Shown here: positions 1 through 9,204 of the stretch, one piece after another
Layout of the letters: each line of letters begins with the position of its first letter
How positions within the stretch are numbered: position 1 is the stretch's first letter
NCBI RefSeq assembly: GCF_000196315.1
Contig: NC_014230.1
Span: 124,001 to 188,000, forward strand
From: Croceibacter atlanticus HTCC2559
Lineage (GTDB): Bacteria > Bacteroidota > Bacteroidia > Flavobacteriales > Flavobacteriaceae
Length of the DNA stretch: 64,000 bases
Reading direction: 5' to 3'
Position numbers and translations under genes: made by a program
Notes under the pieces: generated by a model
Told to the model about the DNA's origin: nothing
Database searches by the model: none
What the model saw: only the letters and a program-made list of their open reading frames with translations

Positions 1-819
1 ACTAAGATTCTTACAACCTCATTACTGCTCAATTGGATAATTGGGCCTATCCTAATGTTTGTTTTGGCAATCACTTTTCTTAGTGATTACCCAGAATATA
101 TGGTTGGTTTAATCTTAATAGGTTTGGCCAGATGTATTGCAATGGTTTTAGTCTGGAATGATCTTGCAGAAGGAAGCAGCGAATACGGTGCAGGACTTGT
201 CGCGTTAAATAGCATTTTTCAGGTGTTTGCTTATAGTTTTTACGCGTGGATTTTTATAACTGTACTTCCACCCTATTTTGGATTTGATGGTGCTATTGTA
301 AATATCTCAATCGCAACTATTGCAGAAAGTGTAGCAATTTATTTAGGTATCCCTTTTGTCATGGGAATTTTAAGTCGTGTTATTTTAGTAAAACTTAAAG
401 GAGAAACTTGGTATACAGAAGTGTTTATACCTAAGATTTCACCATTAACGCTTATAGCACTTCTGTTTACTATTATAGTTATGTTTTCTCTTAAAGGAGA
501 ACTCATTGTAAAAATTCCTACAGATGTATTAATTATAGCGGTACCACTATTAATTTATTTCACCCTAATGTTTATTATTGGGTTTTTCTTTACTAAAGCA
601 TCTGGAGCATCGTATGATAAAACTGCGTCTGTAGCATTTACAGCTGCTGGTAATAATTTCGAGCTTGCCATTGCTGTGGCTATTGCAGTATTTGGCTTAA
701 ATTCTGGACAGGCTTTTGCTGGTGTTATTGGGCCTTTGGTTGAGGTTCCTGCACTTATCTTATTGGTAAGAGTATCGTTTTGGCTACGAAAGAAATACTT
801 CCCGAAAATTAAAAATTGA
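1..819 (+). CDS. acr3: Acr3-family arsenite efflux permease, 5'-truncated by window edge
   Basis: The reading frame is open from base 1, so the N-terminus lies outside the window; 272 residues are visible of the usual roughly 350. About seven hydrophobic segments are present. The segment with [17 protein letters not shown] matches the Acr3 signature around the conserved Cys of TM4, and [15 protein letters not shown] matches the conserved late-TM motif. Family knowledge: Acr3 proteins (BASS superfamily) export arsenite across the inner membrane using the proton motive force. No arsR, arsC or arsM lies downstream; any ars operon partners would be to the left. Family call is secure, substrate is inferred. 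Confidence 0.87.
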   Translation, partial: TKILTTSLLLNWIIGPILMFVLAITFLSDYPEYMVGLILIGLARCIAMVLVWNDLAEGSSEYGAGLVALNSIFQVFAYSFYAWIFITVLPPYFGFDGAIVNISIATIAESVAIYLGIPFVMGILSRVILVKLKGETWYTEVFIPKISPLTLIALLFTIIVMFSLKGELIVKIPTDVLIIAVPLLIYFTLMFIIGFFFTKASGASYDKTASVAFTAAGNNFELAIAVAIAVFGLNSGQAFAGVIGPLVEVPALILLVRVSFWLRKKYFPKIKN

Positions 820-921
820 TAGGTTTACAAGCAATCATAAATAGCTATTACAATTAGTTCACCATAAATATTTTTTACATTTATGCTACTTATAAATAGT
901 TCCTAGTAAAACATTATCATT

Positions 922-1695
922 ATGATTGCTGCTGTCACTTTATTTTTAATTGTATCTATTTCTGCACTAATCACAAAAATTGCAGCAATAGCATTAGTAC
1001 ATACAGGTCTTTCTACAGAGAGCGCAAAATTTCAAGCAAGATCTGCATATACTGGCACTGGTATGAGTACTAATGAAACAGAAAGCATAATGAACCATCC
1101 CGTAAGGCGTAAGATTATTTATAATCTTATGCTTATTGGGAATGCTGGTATTGTAACTGCAATGTCTTCCTTAATCTTAACGTTTGTCTTACCAGAAACT
1201 ATTGCTTCTAGGCTGTATGGCCTCTTAATTATTGTAATCGGGATGCTATTAATTTGGCTGGCCGTGAGAAGTAAATGGGTAAACAGAGGCTTGTCTAATA
1301 TCATTAATAAAATGTTGAAACGTTATACCGATTTAGAAATACAAGACTACGCTGCGGTGTTGCACCTTAAAGATGACTTTAAAGTTATAGAAGCCAATGT
1401 TGATAGTGATGGCTGGATGTGCAACAGAACATTACAAGAACTTAACTTGCGAGAAGAAGGCATAACAATTTTAGGCGTAGACCGTAAGGATTCTGGTTAC
1501 TATGGCTCACCTTCGGGAGAGTTTAAAATGCTTGCTAATGATACAGTGACTATTTATGGAAAATCTGATGGCATACAAAGTTTGTATAACAGAAAAAAAG
1601 ACTTTTATGCACAAGAGGAGCACGAGAAATATGTAGTTAAAGAAGAACAAAGAAAAGCTGTTGAAAAATTTAAAATAGAATCTAAACCTGATTAG
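922..1695 (+). CDS. Membrane protein with C-terminal TrkA-C (RCK_C) domain
   Basis: 257 residues. The N-terminal half has about three hydrophobic segments (residues 1-25, 65-92, 95-115) separated by a polar loop near 35-60. Residues about 140-225 resemble a TrkA-C/RCK_C ligand-binding domain (KVIEANVDSDGWMCNRTLQE, then a glycine-rich turn and NDTVTIYGKSDGIQSL). The C-terminus is a charged helix. TrkA-C domains sense small ligands on K+ channels and SLC13-type carriers, but no pore motif (TVGYG) or carrier domain is visible here, so transport is not established. It sits alone between acr3 and mscS with about 100-150 bp on each side. Confidence 0.7.
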   Translation: MIAAVTLFLIVSISALITKIAAIALVHTGLSTESAKFQARSAYTGTGMSTNETESIMNHPVRRKIIYNLMLIGNAGIVTAMSSLILTFVLPETIASRLYGLLIIVIGMLLIWLAVRSKWVNRGLSNIINKMLKRYTDLEIQDYAAVLHLKDDFKVIEANVDSDGWMCNRTLQELNLREEGITILGVDRKDSGYYGSPSGEFKMLANDTVTIYGKSDGIQSLYNRKKDFYAQEEHEKYVVKEEQRKAVEKFKIESKPD

Positions 1696-1842
1696 TTAAG
1701 GGAAGTTCATTTTAAATTTAATCCTAACTATAGCCTTCAATTTGGTTGAAAAATTGAAAACAAAAAAAGCTGCTTTCAAATTTTAAACATTCATTAAGAG
1801 TGCTCTTCATCTAAAAATATTAATTTGTGTGAAAACACATAT

Positions 1843-2847
1843 ATGAAGATTATTCCACAATTAATACTACTCTTACAAGACACTCCAAAAGATGAAACTG
1901 GAGAAATAGATGTAAATCCACAATCTATAATCGAAAAATTAGATACTTGGTTAGATGGCTTTATAAAAGCGCTTCCTAACATCCTTGTAGGTATTGCCGT
2001 TTTCGTTATCATGCTTTACCTAGGAAGATGGATAGGCAAATTGGTTAAACGAGGTCTTAAAAATAAAGGAAGACGCAATTTTGGAGATTTATTAGGTGCA
2101 TTTACAAGATACCTTATTACTATTGCTGGTATAGCATTGGCATTGACTATTATGGCTCCAAATTTAAGCCCAGCAGATTTAATTGCAAGCTTAGGGGTTT
2201 CTTCTGTAGCCATTGGATTTGCATTTCAAGATATCTTACAAAACTGGTTGGCAGGTATATTAATTTTATTGAGACAGCCTTTTGAAATTGGTGATCAGAT
2301 TGAAGTAAATGGTTACGAAGGTACTGTTGAGAAAGTTCAAGTAAGATCTACCATAATTACTACTTATGATGGGCAACGTGTGGTAATACCAAACAACACT
2401 GTATATAACAATTCTGTTAAGGTAAAAACTGCACATGATTATATAAGATCTCAATATGACGTTGGTGTTGGATATGATGAGAATTATATGGAAGCAATGA
2501 AAATCTTAAAAAACACAGTTACTTCTATTGAAGGTGTAACCTCAGAAAAACCTGTTGAAACTTTAGTTTGGGATCAAGCAGACAGTTGGTTAACTATAAG
2601 AGTAAGATGGTGGACAAAAAGTGATCGTGCAAGCGTTGTTCATACGTGGTCTAAAGTATTACATGACACACAAAAAGCAATGGATGATGCTGGAATAGAT
2701 TTACCATTCCCAACTCAAGTTGAAGTACAAAATGCTCACGATTTAAAAGAAGCACGAGAAGACAAGGACAAAGACAGAGAACTTCATAAAAGTACAATGT
2801 CTAAGAAGGCTGAAGAAGCAAAAAAGGCTTCTGAGGAAGAGAAATAA
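1843..2847 (+). CDS. mscS: Small-conductance mechanosensitive channel, MscS family
   Basis: 334 residues from the ATG at 1843. A TTG at 1825 in the same frame would add six residues, but the ATG is preferred. Hydrophobic helices lie near residues 40-60, 85-105 and 110-145. The last contains the MscS pore helix and the family hallmark GFAFQDILQNWLAGI, followed by the beta domain (FEIGDQIEVNGYEGTVEKV; VVIPNNTVYNN). The tail from about residue 290 is highly charged and Lys/Glu-rich, probably a coiled coil. The role is release of solutes on hypo-osmotic shock at the inner membrane. A bidirectional hairpin follows the stop. Confidence 0.93.
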   Translation: MKIIPQLILLLQDTPKDETGEIDVNPQSIIEKLDTWLDGFIKALPNILVGIAVFVIMLYLGRWIGKLVKRGLKNKGRRNFGDLLGAFTRYLITIAGIALALTIMAPNLSPADLIASLGVSSVAIGFAFQDILQNWLAGILILLRQPFEIGDQIEVNGYEGTVEKVQVRSTIITTYDGQRVVIPNNTVYNNSVKVKTAHDYIRSQYDVGVGYDENYMEAMKILKNTVTSIEGVTSEKPVETLVWDQADSWLTIRVRWWTKSDRASVVHTWSKVLHDTQKAMDDAGIDLPFPTQVEVQNAHDLKEAREDKDKDRELHKSTMSKKAEEAKKASEEEK

Positions 2848-2865
2848 TCTAATCTTAGTTTAATT

Positions 2866-2894
2866 AAAAAGCCCAAATGTAATATTTGGGCTTT
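2866..2894 (+). terminator. Intrinsic terminator between convergent genes
   Basis: Perfect inverted repeat AGCCCAAAT / ATTTGGGCT with a 5-nt loop, flanked by an A-run on the left and a T-run on the right. It can end transcription from both the MscS gene (plus) and the RMD1/DUF155 gene (minus). Confidence 0.85.
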
Positions 2895-2900
2895 TACTTT

Positions 2901-3677
2901 TTAAAAAAACTTCAACACAAACATATCAATCACTTCTATAACGATAAGGATGATAATAATCCACTCTAAAGTACTGCTTTCTCTATGGTCCCAAATGCCT
3001 TTAAACAATTCTAAGTTTTCCTTTATTATGGTGATACGCTTTTCAATAGCAAAGTATCTGTTCTTTAAATCGAATGTTTGTTTTAAGTGATAATCTAGTG
3101 TTGCTAACTGCTCGTCTTCCCAAGTAACATCTGGCGAATCGAAAATATAGAGATTTTCAGAAATCCTGTTTTTAAGATTTAACGTCTTCCCAATAAATTT
3201 CTTTAAGTTCTTGCTTGAAATTTTAAGTCGGCCACTTCGCTCCAGTTCTTCACTATGAACATTAGCTTCGTCTAACAATGCTTCTGTAATTTCAGAGTAT
3301 CTATCTAATGCTACAGATTGTGAGGTATGCAACATTACCAAACGTATCATTTCATCTTCCAAGCTAGGCAGCTCAACAGCATTAAAGGATACTTTAAGAA
3401 GGTTTGGCGTTATTTTTACAACAATATCTTCAGTAAGACTATCCTTTACGTGTCCTCTTCCAAAGTTTTTTATTTGGTGTTTTATCGTTTTAATCTCTGT
3501 GTCTGACACGTTGAAAAAACTTACAATTCCAAATTGAAAAATAGACAGGTATTGGTAATCGTTAATTTGATAAAATAACTCATCTGCTTCAGCAAATAAG
3601 AGTGTGTAATTTAACTTTGCACGCACCATTTTAATATTGATGCCTTGTGCTACTTGGTAAGATTGTACCTTATACAT
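2901..3677 (-). CDS. RMD1/DUF155 family protein
   Basis: 258 residues. The pattern matches the RMD1/Sif2/RMND1 (DUF155) family: a mixed alpha/beta N-terminal part, a conserved helical stretch (residues about 130-230) with predicted coiled coil, and one C-terminal membrane helix (residues about 237-257) ending in a short polar tail. Mitochondrial homologues are linked to translation or respiratory function; the bacterial role is unknown. It faces mscS across a shared terminator and is separated from the nitrilase fusion by 117 bp, so it is probably transcribed alone. Confidence 0.8.
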   Translation of the reverse strand: MYKVQSYQVAQGINIKMVRAKLNYTLLFAEADELFYQINDYQYLSIFQFGIVSFFNVSDTEIKTIKHQIKNFGRGHVKDSLTEDIVVKITPNLLKVSFNAVELPSLEDEMIRLVMLHTSQSVALDRYSEITEALLDEANVHSEELERSGRLKISSKNLKKFIGKTLNLKNRISENLYIFDSPDVTWEDEQLATLDYHLKQTFDLKNRYFAIEKRITIIKENLELFKGIWDHRESSTLEWIIIILIVIEVIDMFVLKFF

Positions 3678-3794
3678 TTAAGTAATTAGAAAATAAATTT
3701 TGATACTGATTTGAGTGAGCTACCCAAAATTACTTTGCGTAATCTCTATGAATTTACAAATTAACTCTCCAGAGCTAAGTTTGCAGGTTGTGTA

Positions 3795-5327
3795 TTATTT
3801 CTTTTTACGCTCCAGTGTATAAAAATCTTTACGTCTGTCTTTAAGGTTTTTAACAGCTCCAAAATTATGCAGTTCTCGCAACAAATCTATATTAACATCT
3901 GCCACTAAAATCATTTCTGTGTTTGGTGTAGCTTCTGCTTTAATACCATTACTAGGAAATGAAAAGTCACAAGGTGTAAATACAGCACTTTGCGCATATT
4001 GTATATCCATATTATGAACATTTGGTAAGTTACCAACACTACCAGCAATAGCAACATAACACTCATTCTCTACAGCTCTTGCTTGAGAACAAAGCCTAAC
4101 ACGAGAATAGCCATTTTGTGTATCTGTTAAAAATGGTACAAATAAGATATCCATACCTTCATCGGACAATAACCTAGACAGTTCTGGAAACTCTGAATCG
4201 TAACAAATTAAGATGCCTATTTTACCACAATCTGTATCAAAGGTTTTAAGCTTGTTACCATTTTGCATTCCCCAAACTTTAGCTTCATCTGGAGTAACGT
4301 GTATCTTTTCATAACGCTCTACACTACCATCTCTTCTACACAGGTAACCAACGTTATATAGCTTATTGCGTTTTACTTCTGGCATACTACCAGAAATAAT
4401 ATTTATGTTATAAGATATGGCAAGCTCAGACAATCTATTTGTAATTTCCTTTGTATACTTTGCTAATTCTCTAATAGCTTCAGCTTCACCTAAATCATTA
4501 TATTTTGCCATTAATGGCGCATTAAAAAATTCTGGGAATACTGCAAAGTCACTTCGGTAGCCAGCAACACTATCTACAAAATATTCAACTTGATGCAATA
4601 GCTCGTCTAAATCATTATAAGGACGCATTTGCCATTGTATTAATCCCAAACGCACCACGCTTTTATTGGTTGAAACTGCCTTGCTAGGTTTTGTATAATA
4701 AATGTTATCCCATTCCATTAACACAGCAAACTCTCCAGAAGCCTGATCGCCTTCTAAGTAGCCTTTTAAAATACGTACTGGATGAAAATCATTAGACATT
4801 TGAAAGTTTAATACAGGATCTTCAATCTCCTTACGCTTTACTTTATCTAGATATTGTTTAGGTGAAAATTTATCGGCGTGCAAATGATAGTTAGGCATAC
4901 GCCCACCAAACACTATACTTTTTAAGTTTAGTGTTTCACAAAGTTCTTTACGGTAATCATACAAACGTCTTCCTAAACGCAAACCTCTATAGTCTGGTTT
5001 TATAAACACATCTATCCCATAAAGGACATCTCCATCTTTGTCATGAATCTTAAAGGTAGGATCACTCGTAATATCATCATAGGTATGCTGGTTTTCAATC
5101 TTGTCATAATCTACTATGATAGATAACGCGCAACCAGCAATTTTACCGTCTATCTTAATGATAACTTGACCTTCGGGAAAAATAGATATAAGCTTTCCTA
5201 TTTCCTCTAATTTCCAATACGAATTAGGGATACCACCATAAGATTGTAATGTTGCTTCTTTTAAAGCTTCATAATCTTGAATAGTGAGGTATTGCAGCTC
5301 AATATTTTCAATTTTACTTATGTCCAT
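3795..5327 (-). CDS. Bifunctional GNAT acetyltransferase / carbon-nitrogen hydrolase
   Basis: 510 residues, a two-domain fusion. Residues about 10-200 form a GNAT domain with the acetyl-CoA loop RGLRLGRR (114-121). Residues about 225-500 form a nitrilase-superfamily amidase. All three catalytic residues are visible: Glu266 in VFPEFFNAP, Lys341 in YEKIHVTPDE and Cys375 in ILICYDSEFPE. The hydrolase half resembles N-carbamoylputrescine or omega-amidase types. It lies 166 bp downstream of the polyamine genes on the same strand, so a role in modifying a polyamine or an amide of one is plausible but inferred. The fusion is common in Bacteroidota. Confidence 0.88.
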   Translation of the reverse strand: MDISKIENIELQYLTIQDYEALKEATLQSYGGIPNSYWKLEEIGKLISIFPEGQVIIKIDGKIAGCALSIIVDYDKIENQHTYDDITSDPTFKIHDKDGDVLYGIDVFIKPDYRGLRLGRRLYDYRKELCETLNLKSIVFGGRMPNYHLHADKFSPKQYLDKVKRKEIEDPVLNFQMSNDFHPVRILKGYLEGDQASGEFAVLMEWDNIYYTKPSKAVSTNKSVVRLGLIQWQMRPYNDLDELLHQVEYFVDSVAGYRSDFAVFPEFFNAPLMAKYNDLGEAEAIRELAKYTKEITNRLSELAISYNINIISGSMPEVKRNKLYNVGYLCRRDGSVERYEKIHVTPDEAKVWGMQNGNKLKTFDTDCGKIGILICYDSEFPELSRLLSDEGMDILFVPFLTDTQNGYSRVRLCSQARAVENECYVAIAGSVGNLPNVHNMDIQYAQSAVFTPCDFSFPSNGIKAEATPNTEMILVADVNIDLLRELHNFGAVKNLKDRRKDFYTLERKKK

Positions 5328-5493
5328 TTTATTTATGGTATAGTTTAGGTCGATGGTTGTTTACTATAGCGAACTTCAGTCTTAAACAAGATTTTTTAAT
5401 TTTGAATGTATTAGGAAATTGGGATTAGGTTTTAGTATTATCTCTTTTAAAAATAAAATTTTAAAGTACACTAACACCAATTTCTTAGACTCA

Positions 5494-6468
5494 TTACATT
5501 TCCAACAAATATGCAAACACTAATGGCACTACTATTGTAGCATCACTTTCAATTATGAATTTAGGTGTATCTATATCTAATTTACCCCAAGTAATTTTTT
5601 CATTTGGCACAGCTCCAGAGTAACTACCGTAACTGGTAGTTGAGTCTGATATTTGACAAAAATAATTCCAGAAAGGTGTATCTGTACGTTCCATATCTTG
5701 GTATAGCATTGGCACAACACAAATAGGAAAATCTCCAGCTATACCACCACCAATTTGGAAAAAGCCAATACCGTTCTTTGAGTTTTCTGTATACCAATCT
5801 GCCAAGAATGTCATGTACTCTATACCAGATTTTACAGTACTTGCTTTAAGCTCTCCTTTTAGTACGTAGCTTGCAAAAATGTTACCCATTGTACTGTCTT
5901 CCCAACCAGGAACAACTATTGGTAAATTCTTTTCTGCCGCAGCATACATCCAGCTGTCTTTTAAATCTATCTCATAATACTCCTCTAAAACTCCAGATAG
6001 TAAAAGTTTGTACATATACTCATGAGGGAAATAGCGTTCTCCTTTAGCTTCTGCATCTTTCCAAATTTTCACAATGTGTTCTTGTAACCTACGGAAAGCT
6101 TCTTCTTCTGGAATACATGTATCTGTAACTCTATTTAATCCTTTTTCAAGTAAATCCCATTCGTCTTGAGGTGTTAAGTCACGGTAATTAGGAATACGTT
6201 TGTAGTGGCTATGCGCAACTAAATTCATTAAATCTTCCTCTAGGTTTGCACCTGTACAAGACACGATATGTACCTTATCTTGGCGTATAATCTCTGCAAA
6301 TATCTTCCCGATTTCTGCAGTACTCATAGCACCTGCCAAAGACACCAACATTTTTGAGCCTTCGTTAAGTTTTGTTTCGTACCCTTTAGCAGCATCTACT
6401 ACAGAAGCAGCATTAAAGTGTAGGAAGTATTTTTCAATAAAATTTGAAATTGGTTTATTATTGCTCAT
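5494..6468 (-). CDS. Deoxyhypusine synthase-like enzyme, probable homospermidine synthase
   Basis: 324 residues from the ATG at 6468, which overlaps the end of speB by 11 bp; a longer frame to 6564 would run antisense-free through speB and is rejected as start. The protein aligns with deoxyhypusine synthase: NAD-site glycines (GIGFFQIGGGIAGDFP) and the catalytic lysine, here Lys296 in ITWGKLDID, are present. Bacteria have no eIF5A, so a protein substrate is not expected. Family knowledge indicates that bacterial members can make homospermidine from putrescine. The position directly after arginine decarboxylase and agmatinase, which make putrescine, supports this. Confidence 0.88.
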   Translation of the reverse strand: MSNNKPISNFIEKYFLHFNAASVVDAAKGYETKLNEGSKMLVSLAGAMSTAEIGKIFAEIIRQDKVHIVSCTGANLEEDLMNLVAHSHYKRIPNYRDLTPQDEWDLLEKGLNRVTDTCIPEEEAFRRLQEHIVKIWKDAEAKGERYFPHEYMYKLLLSGVLEEYYEIDLKDSWMYAAAEKNLPIVVPGWEDSTMGNIFASYVLKGELKASTVKSGIEYMTFLADWYTENSKNGIGFFQIGGGIAGDFPICVVPMLYQDMERTDTPFWNYFCQISDSTTSYGSYSGAVPNEKITWGKLDIDTPKFIIESDATIVVPLVFAYLLEM

Positions 6469-7408
6469 AATCGTCGTGTTGTGTTTTGTTAGAAAGTTGT
6501 TTTTTTTGTGATGCATTGTATTCAGATTCGTGATCAAAAGCTGCATCGATAGCTTCGTTTTCAAACTTGTATGTAAGCATCTTGTAATAGAGTTTAGCTG
6601 CTAAAAAGTCTGAAGACTTGTCATTTTTATTTGGGCAAAGCTCAACAATATCAAACCCTACCACATTTTTTTCGGTAAATACCTTTTTTAGAAATTCTAA
6701 AGTCTCATACCAAAGTAATCCTCCTGGTTCTGGTGTTCCAGTAGATGGCATGATTGATGGGTCGAATGCATCTAAATCAAAAGTGATGTAAACATTATCT
6801 GTCATTAACTCTACAGCATTATCCATCCAATAATCATCTGTTGCCATATCGTGAGCAAAAAAGACATTGTCTTTATTCATTACTGTTGTTTCGGCTATGT
6901 CCATACTACGTATGCCTACTTGTATAAGGTTAGTAGTTTCATTAGCTTCATAAACAGCACATGCATGGTTGTATTTGCTGCCTTCATATTTCTTTCTAAG
7001 ATCTGTATGGGCATCTATTTGTAAGACTGTTAAATCTTCAAAACACTCATTAAAAGCTCTTATAGCTCCTATAGATATTGAATGTTCTCCACCAAATAAG
7101 GTTACAAACTTGTTGCGTTTTATATGTCCTTTTGTAATATCATGAACGGCTTTAGCCATTTTTTTTGGCGTCTCACTTTCTGTAACAGGATCTGCAAGAT
7201 ATACGCCTTGTTTATAAACCTCTGTCTCTGTTTCTATATCATACAATTCCATTTGTTCTGAAGCGTGTAAAAATGCCTCAGGACCTTTATCTGCTCCTTT
7301 TCCCCAAGTACTTGTACCATCATAAGGAACAGGAATAAGAACGATTTTAGAAGTTTCTGCATTCGCAAATTCATCTGGAATGCCTGCATAATTTTTAGTT
7401 GTACTCAT
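6458..7408 (-). CDS. speB: Agmatinase
   Basis: 316 residues, arginase/agmatinase superfamily. All six binuclear Mn ligands are visible: His109 (GGEHS), Asp132/His134/Asp136 (DAHTD) and Asp211/Asp213 (FDLDAFDPS). The GTPEPGG substrate loop follows. It hydrolyses agmatine to putrescine and urea. Its start is 2 bp after the speA stop, and its end overlaps the start of the deoxyhypusine synthase-like gene, so the three are translated from one message. The C-terminal extension of about 25 residues is polar and Lys/Asp/Gln-rich. Confidence 0.93.
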   Translation of the reverse strand: MSTTKNYAGIPDEFANAETSKIVLIPVPYDGTSTWGKGADKGPEAFLHASEQMELYDIETETEVYKQGVYLADPVTESETPKKMAKAVHDITKGHIKRNKFVTLFGGEHSISIGAIRAFNECFEDLTVLQIDAHTDLRKKYEGSKYNHACAVYEANETTNLIQVGIRSMDIAETTVMNKDNVFFAHDMATDDYWMDNAVELMTDNVYITFDLDAFDPSIMPSTGTPEPGGLLWYETLEFLKKVFTEKNVVGFDIVELCPNKNDKSSDFLAAKLYYKMLTYKFENEAIDAAFDHESEYNASQKKQLSNKTQHDDYEQ

Positions 7409-7410
7409 GA

Positions 7411-8871
7411 TTATAAGAAATATGCTTTTGAAGCAAAATTGGTTGTTGATTTATTATTGTTATCTGTTTGTTGTGCATTGCCGTAACCTAGTAAGGACAA
7501 CATTTGCTCTGAGGTTTGTTGCTCTGAGAAAACACTTGTTGTTATGTTTCCCTCTTCATCCTTATCTATTAATAAATGTTTAGGTTGCGGTATTAAGCAG
7601 TGATGCAATCCTCCAAAGCCACCTATGGTTTCTTGGTAAGCGCCAGTATTAAAGAATCCTATATATAGCGGTTTGTCTTTTTTATATTTAGGCAAGTAAA
7701 TTGCATTCATGTGTTGCTCACTGTTATAGTAATCATCACTATCACAAGTAAGACCTCCAAGAAGTACGCGCTCATATTCTTCATTCCACCTATTTACTGC
7801 TAACATTACAAAACGCTTGTTTATAGCCCAAGTATCTGGCATTGTTGTAATGAACGATGAGTTAATCATATTCCATTTTTCGCGGTCGTTTTGTTGTTTC
7901 TGGTAAAGCACCTCATATATAGCACCACCACTTTCGCCTACTGTAAAGCTTCCAAATTCTGTGAAGATATTAGGAACCGGCACATCTGCTTCATCACAAA
8001 CCTGCTTAATCTGGTTAATAATTTCACTTATCATATATTGGTAGTCATACTCAAATGCTAATGAGTTTTTTATAGGAAAACCACCACCAATGTTCAAACT
8101 GTCTAATGTTGGACAGATTTTTTTTAAGCTTACATATACCTTTAAACATTTTACCAACTCATTCCAGTAATACGCAGTATCTCTAATACCAGTATTAATA
8201 AAGAAGTGTAACATTTTAAGGTTAACTTGAGGGTTATCTTTTATTTGATTATTGTAAAATGGAACAATATTCTTGTACCCTATACCTAATCTAGATGTAT
8301 AAAATTCGAATTTTGGTTCTTCTTCTGAAGCTATTCGAATACCAATATTGTATTTTTTAGTAATAACATCTCCTAAAAGATTTAGCTCTTCATAGTTATC
8401 TATAACTGGTATACAGTTTTCGTGACCATTGTTAATAAGACGCGCAATATTTTCTAAATACTGGTCTCTTTTAAAACCATTACATATTACAAACGTGTCA
8501 TTCTTAATCTTGCCTTGTTCTTTTAAACTTTCTACAATGTCTATATCAAAAGCCGAAGAGGTTTCAATATGTATATCATTTTTTAAAGCTTCATGTAAAA
8601 CGTATTGAAAGTGACTGCTTTTAGTGCAATAACAATAATGATATTTCCCTTTATAATTGTGCTCTTTCATAGCAACTCTAAACCATTCCTTAGCTCGATT
8701 TATGTTGTCTGAAATTTTTGGCAAATAGGTAAACTTTAAAGGCGCACCGTATTCTGAAATTAGTTTCATTAGGTCTATACCGTGAAACTCTAAATTATTT
8801 TTATTTAGCTTGAACTCTTCTTGTGGAAAGTAAAAGCTTTGATCTATAAGATCTATATATTTTGTTTTCAT
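7411..8871 (-). CDS. speA: Biosynthetic arginine decarboxylase (short Bacteroidota type)
   Basis: 486 residues, against about 630 for the E. coli enzyme; this shorter fold-type III form is usual in the phylum. The PLP lysine is Lys84 in CYCTKSSHF. A PLP-phosphate glycine motif (SLNIGGGFP) and the catalytic Cys motif GLTCDSDDYY, about residue 380, are present. It converts arginine to agmatine, the substrate of the next gene. First gene of the polyamine operon; its upstream region holds an inverted repeat and a candidate structured RNA starting about 330 bp away. Confidence 0.92.
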   Translation of the reverse strand: MKTKYIDLIDQSFYFPQEEFKLNKNNLEFHGIDLMKLISEYGAPLKFTYLPKISDNINRAKEWFRVAMKEHNYKGKYHYCYCTKSSHFQYVLHEALKNDIHIETSSAFDIDIVESLKEQGKIKNDTFVICNGFKRDQYLENIARLINNGHENCIPVIDNYEELNLLGDVITKKYNIGIRIASEEEPKFEFYTSRLGIGYKNIVPFYNNQIKDNPQVNLKMLHFFINTGIRDTAYYWNELVKCLKVYVSLKKICPTLDSLNIGGGFPIKNSLAFEYDYQYMISEIINQIKQVCDEADVPVPNIFTEFGSFTVGESGGAIYEVLYQKQQNDREKWNMINSSFITTMPDTWAINKRFVMLAVNRWNEEYERVLLGGLTCDSDDYYNSEQHMNAIYLPKYKKDKPLYIGFFNTGAYQETIGGFGGLHHCLIPQPKHLLIDKDEEGNITTSVFSEQQTSEQMLSLLGYGNAQQTDNNNKSTTNFASKAYFL

Positions 8872-8942
8872 GTGAAATTTCCTTTTACAGAATATTATAG
8901 CAATACTAACTGATTGCCAAAGGATTAAATAACAATATAAAT

Positions 8943-8957
8943 GTGTTTTCTAAACAC
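8943..8957. repeat. Inverted repeat in the speA upstream region
   Basis: GTGTTT-TCT-AAACAC, perfect 6-bp arms about 70 bp upstream of the speA start. It could be an operator or a small hairpin. No T-run follows, so it is not an obvious terminator. Confidence 0.3.
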
Positions 8958-9032
8958 AAGTATCTCAAAGCTATTGGTTTTAAATGTAATAGTGTAATAA
9001 GATACTGTGAAACTATTCTAAAAACTTAAGGA

Positions 9033-9198
9033 GAATTTAGAGTCGGTATTCAAATATTGTATGGGGTAAAAAGAATGATAGCGCCATTATAAATGACGGT
9101 ATGAAAACCAAGGAAGTCGCCTGGAGATTTCGGTGTTCAAGACGATGAACAGCTTTTGAGGTTGACTTCAAGAATCCTTTAAGCCCGAATCTAAAATT
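9033..9198 (-). ncRNA. Candidate structured RNA upstream of the polyamine operon
   Basis: The region 8872-9526 has no supported coding sequence but holds a nested structure. P1: 9034-9046 pairs with 9184-9198 (about 12 bp, one bulge, one mismatch). P2: 9045-9052 pairs with 9102-9109 (7 bp, one mismatch; its first two bases compete with the inner end of P1). P3: 9111-9116 pairs with 9164-9169, enclosing a TGTTC/GAACA hairpin (9134-9151). Together they form a three-way junction of about 166 nt. A TAnnTTTG box on the minus strand ends 7 nt before the first P1 base, favouring the minus strand. It could be a free RNA (a 6S-type RNA such as 6S-Flavo is one option) or part of a long speA leader. Rfam class not established. 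Confidence 0.5.
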
Positions 9199-9204
9199 AG
9201 TTTT

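Noticed and set aside
6469-6564. N-terminal extension of the deoxyhypusine synthase-like protein
   Set aside because: Falls inside speB in another frame; residues before the ATG at 6468 do not fit the family.
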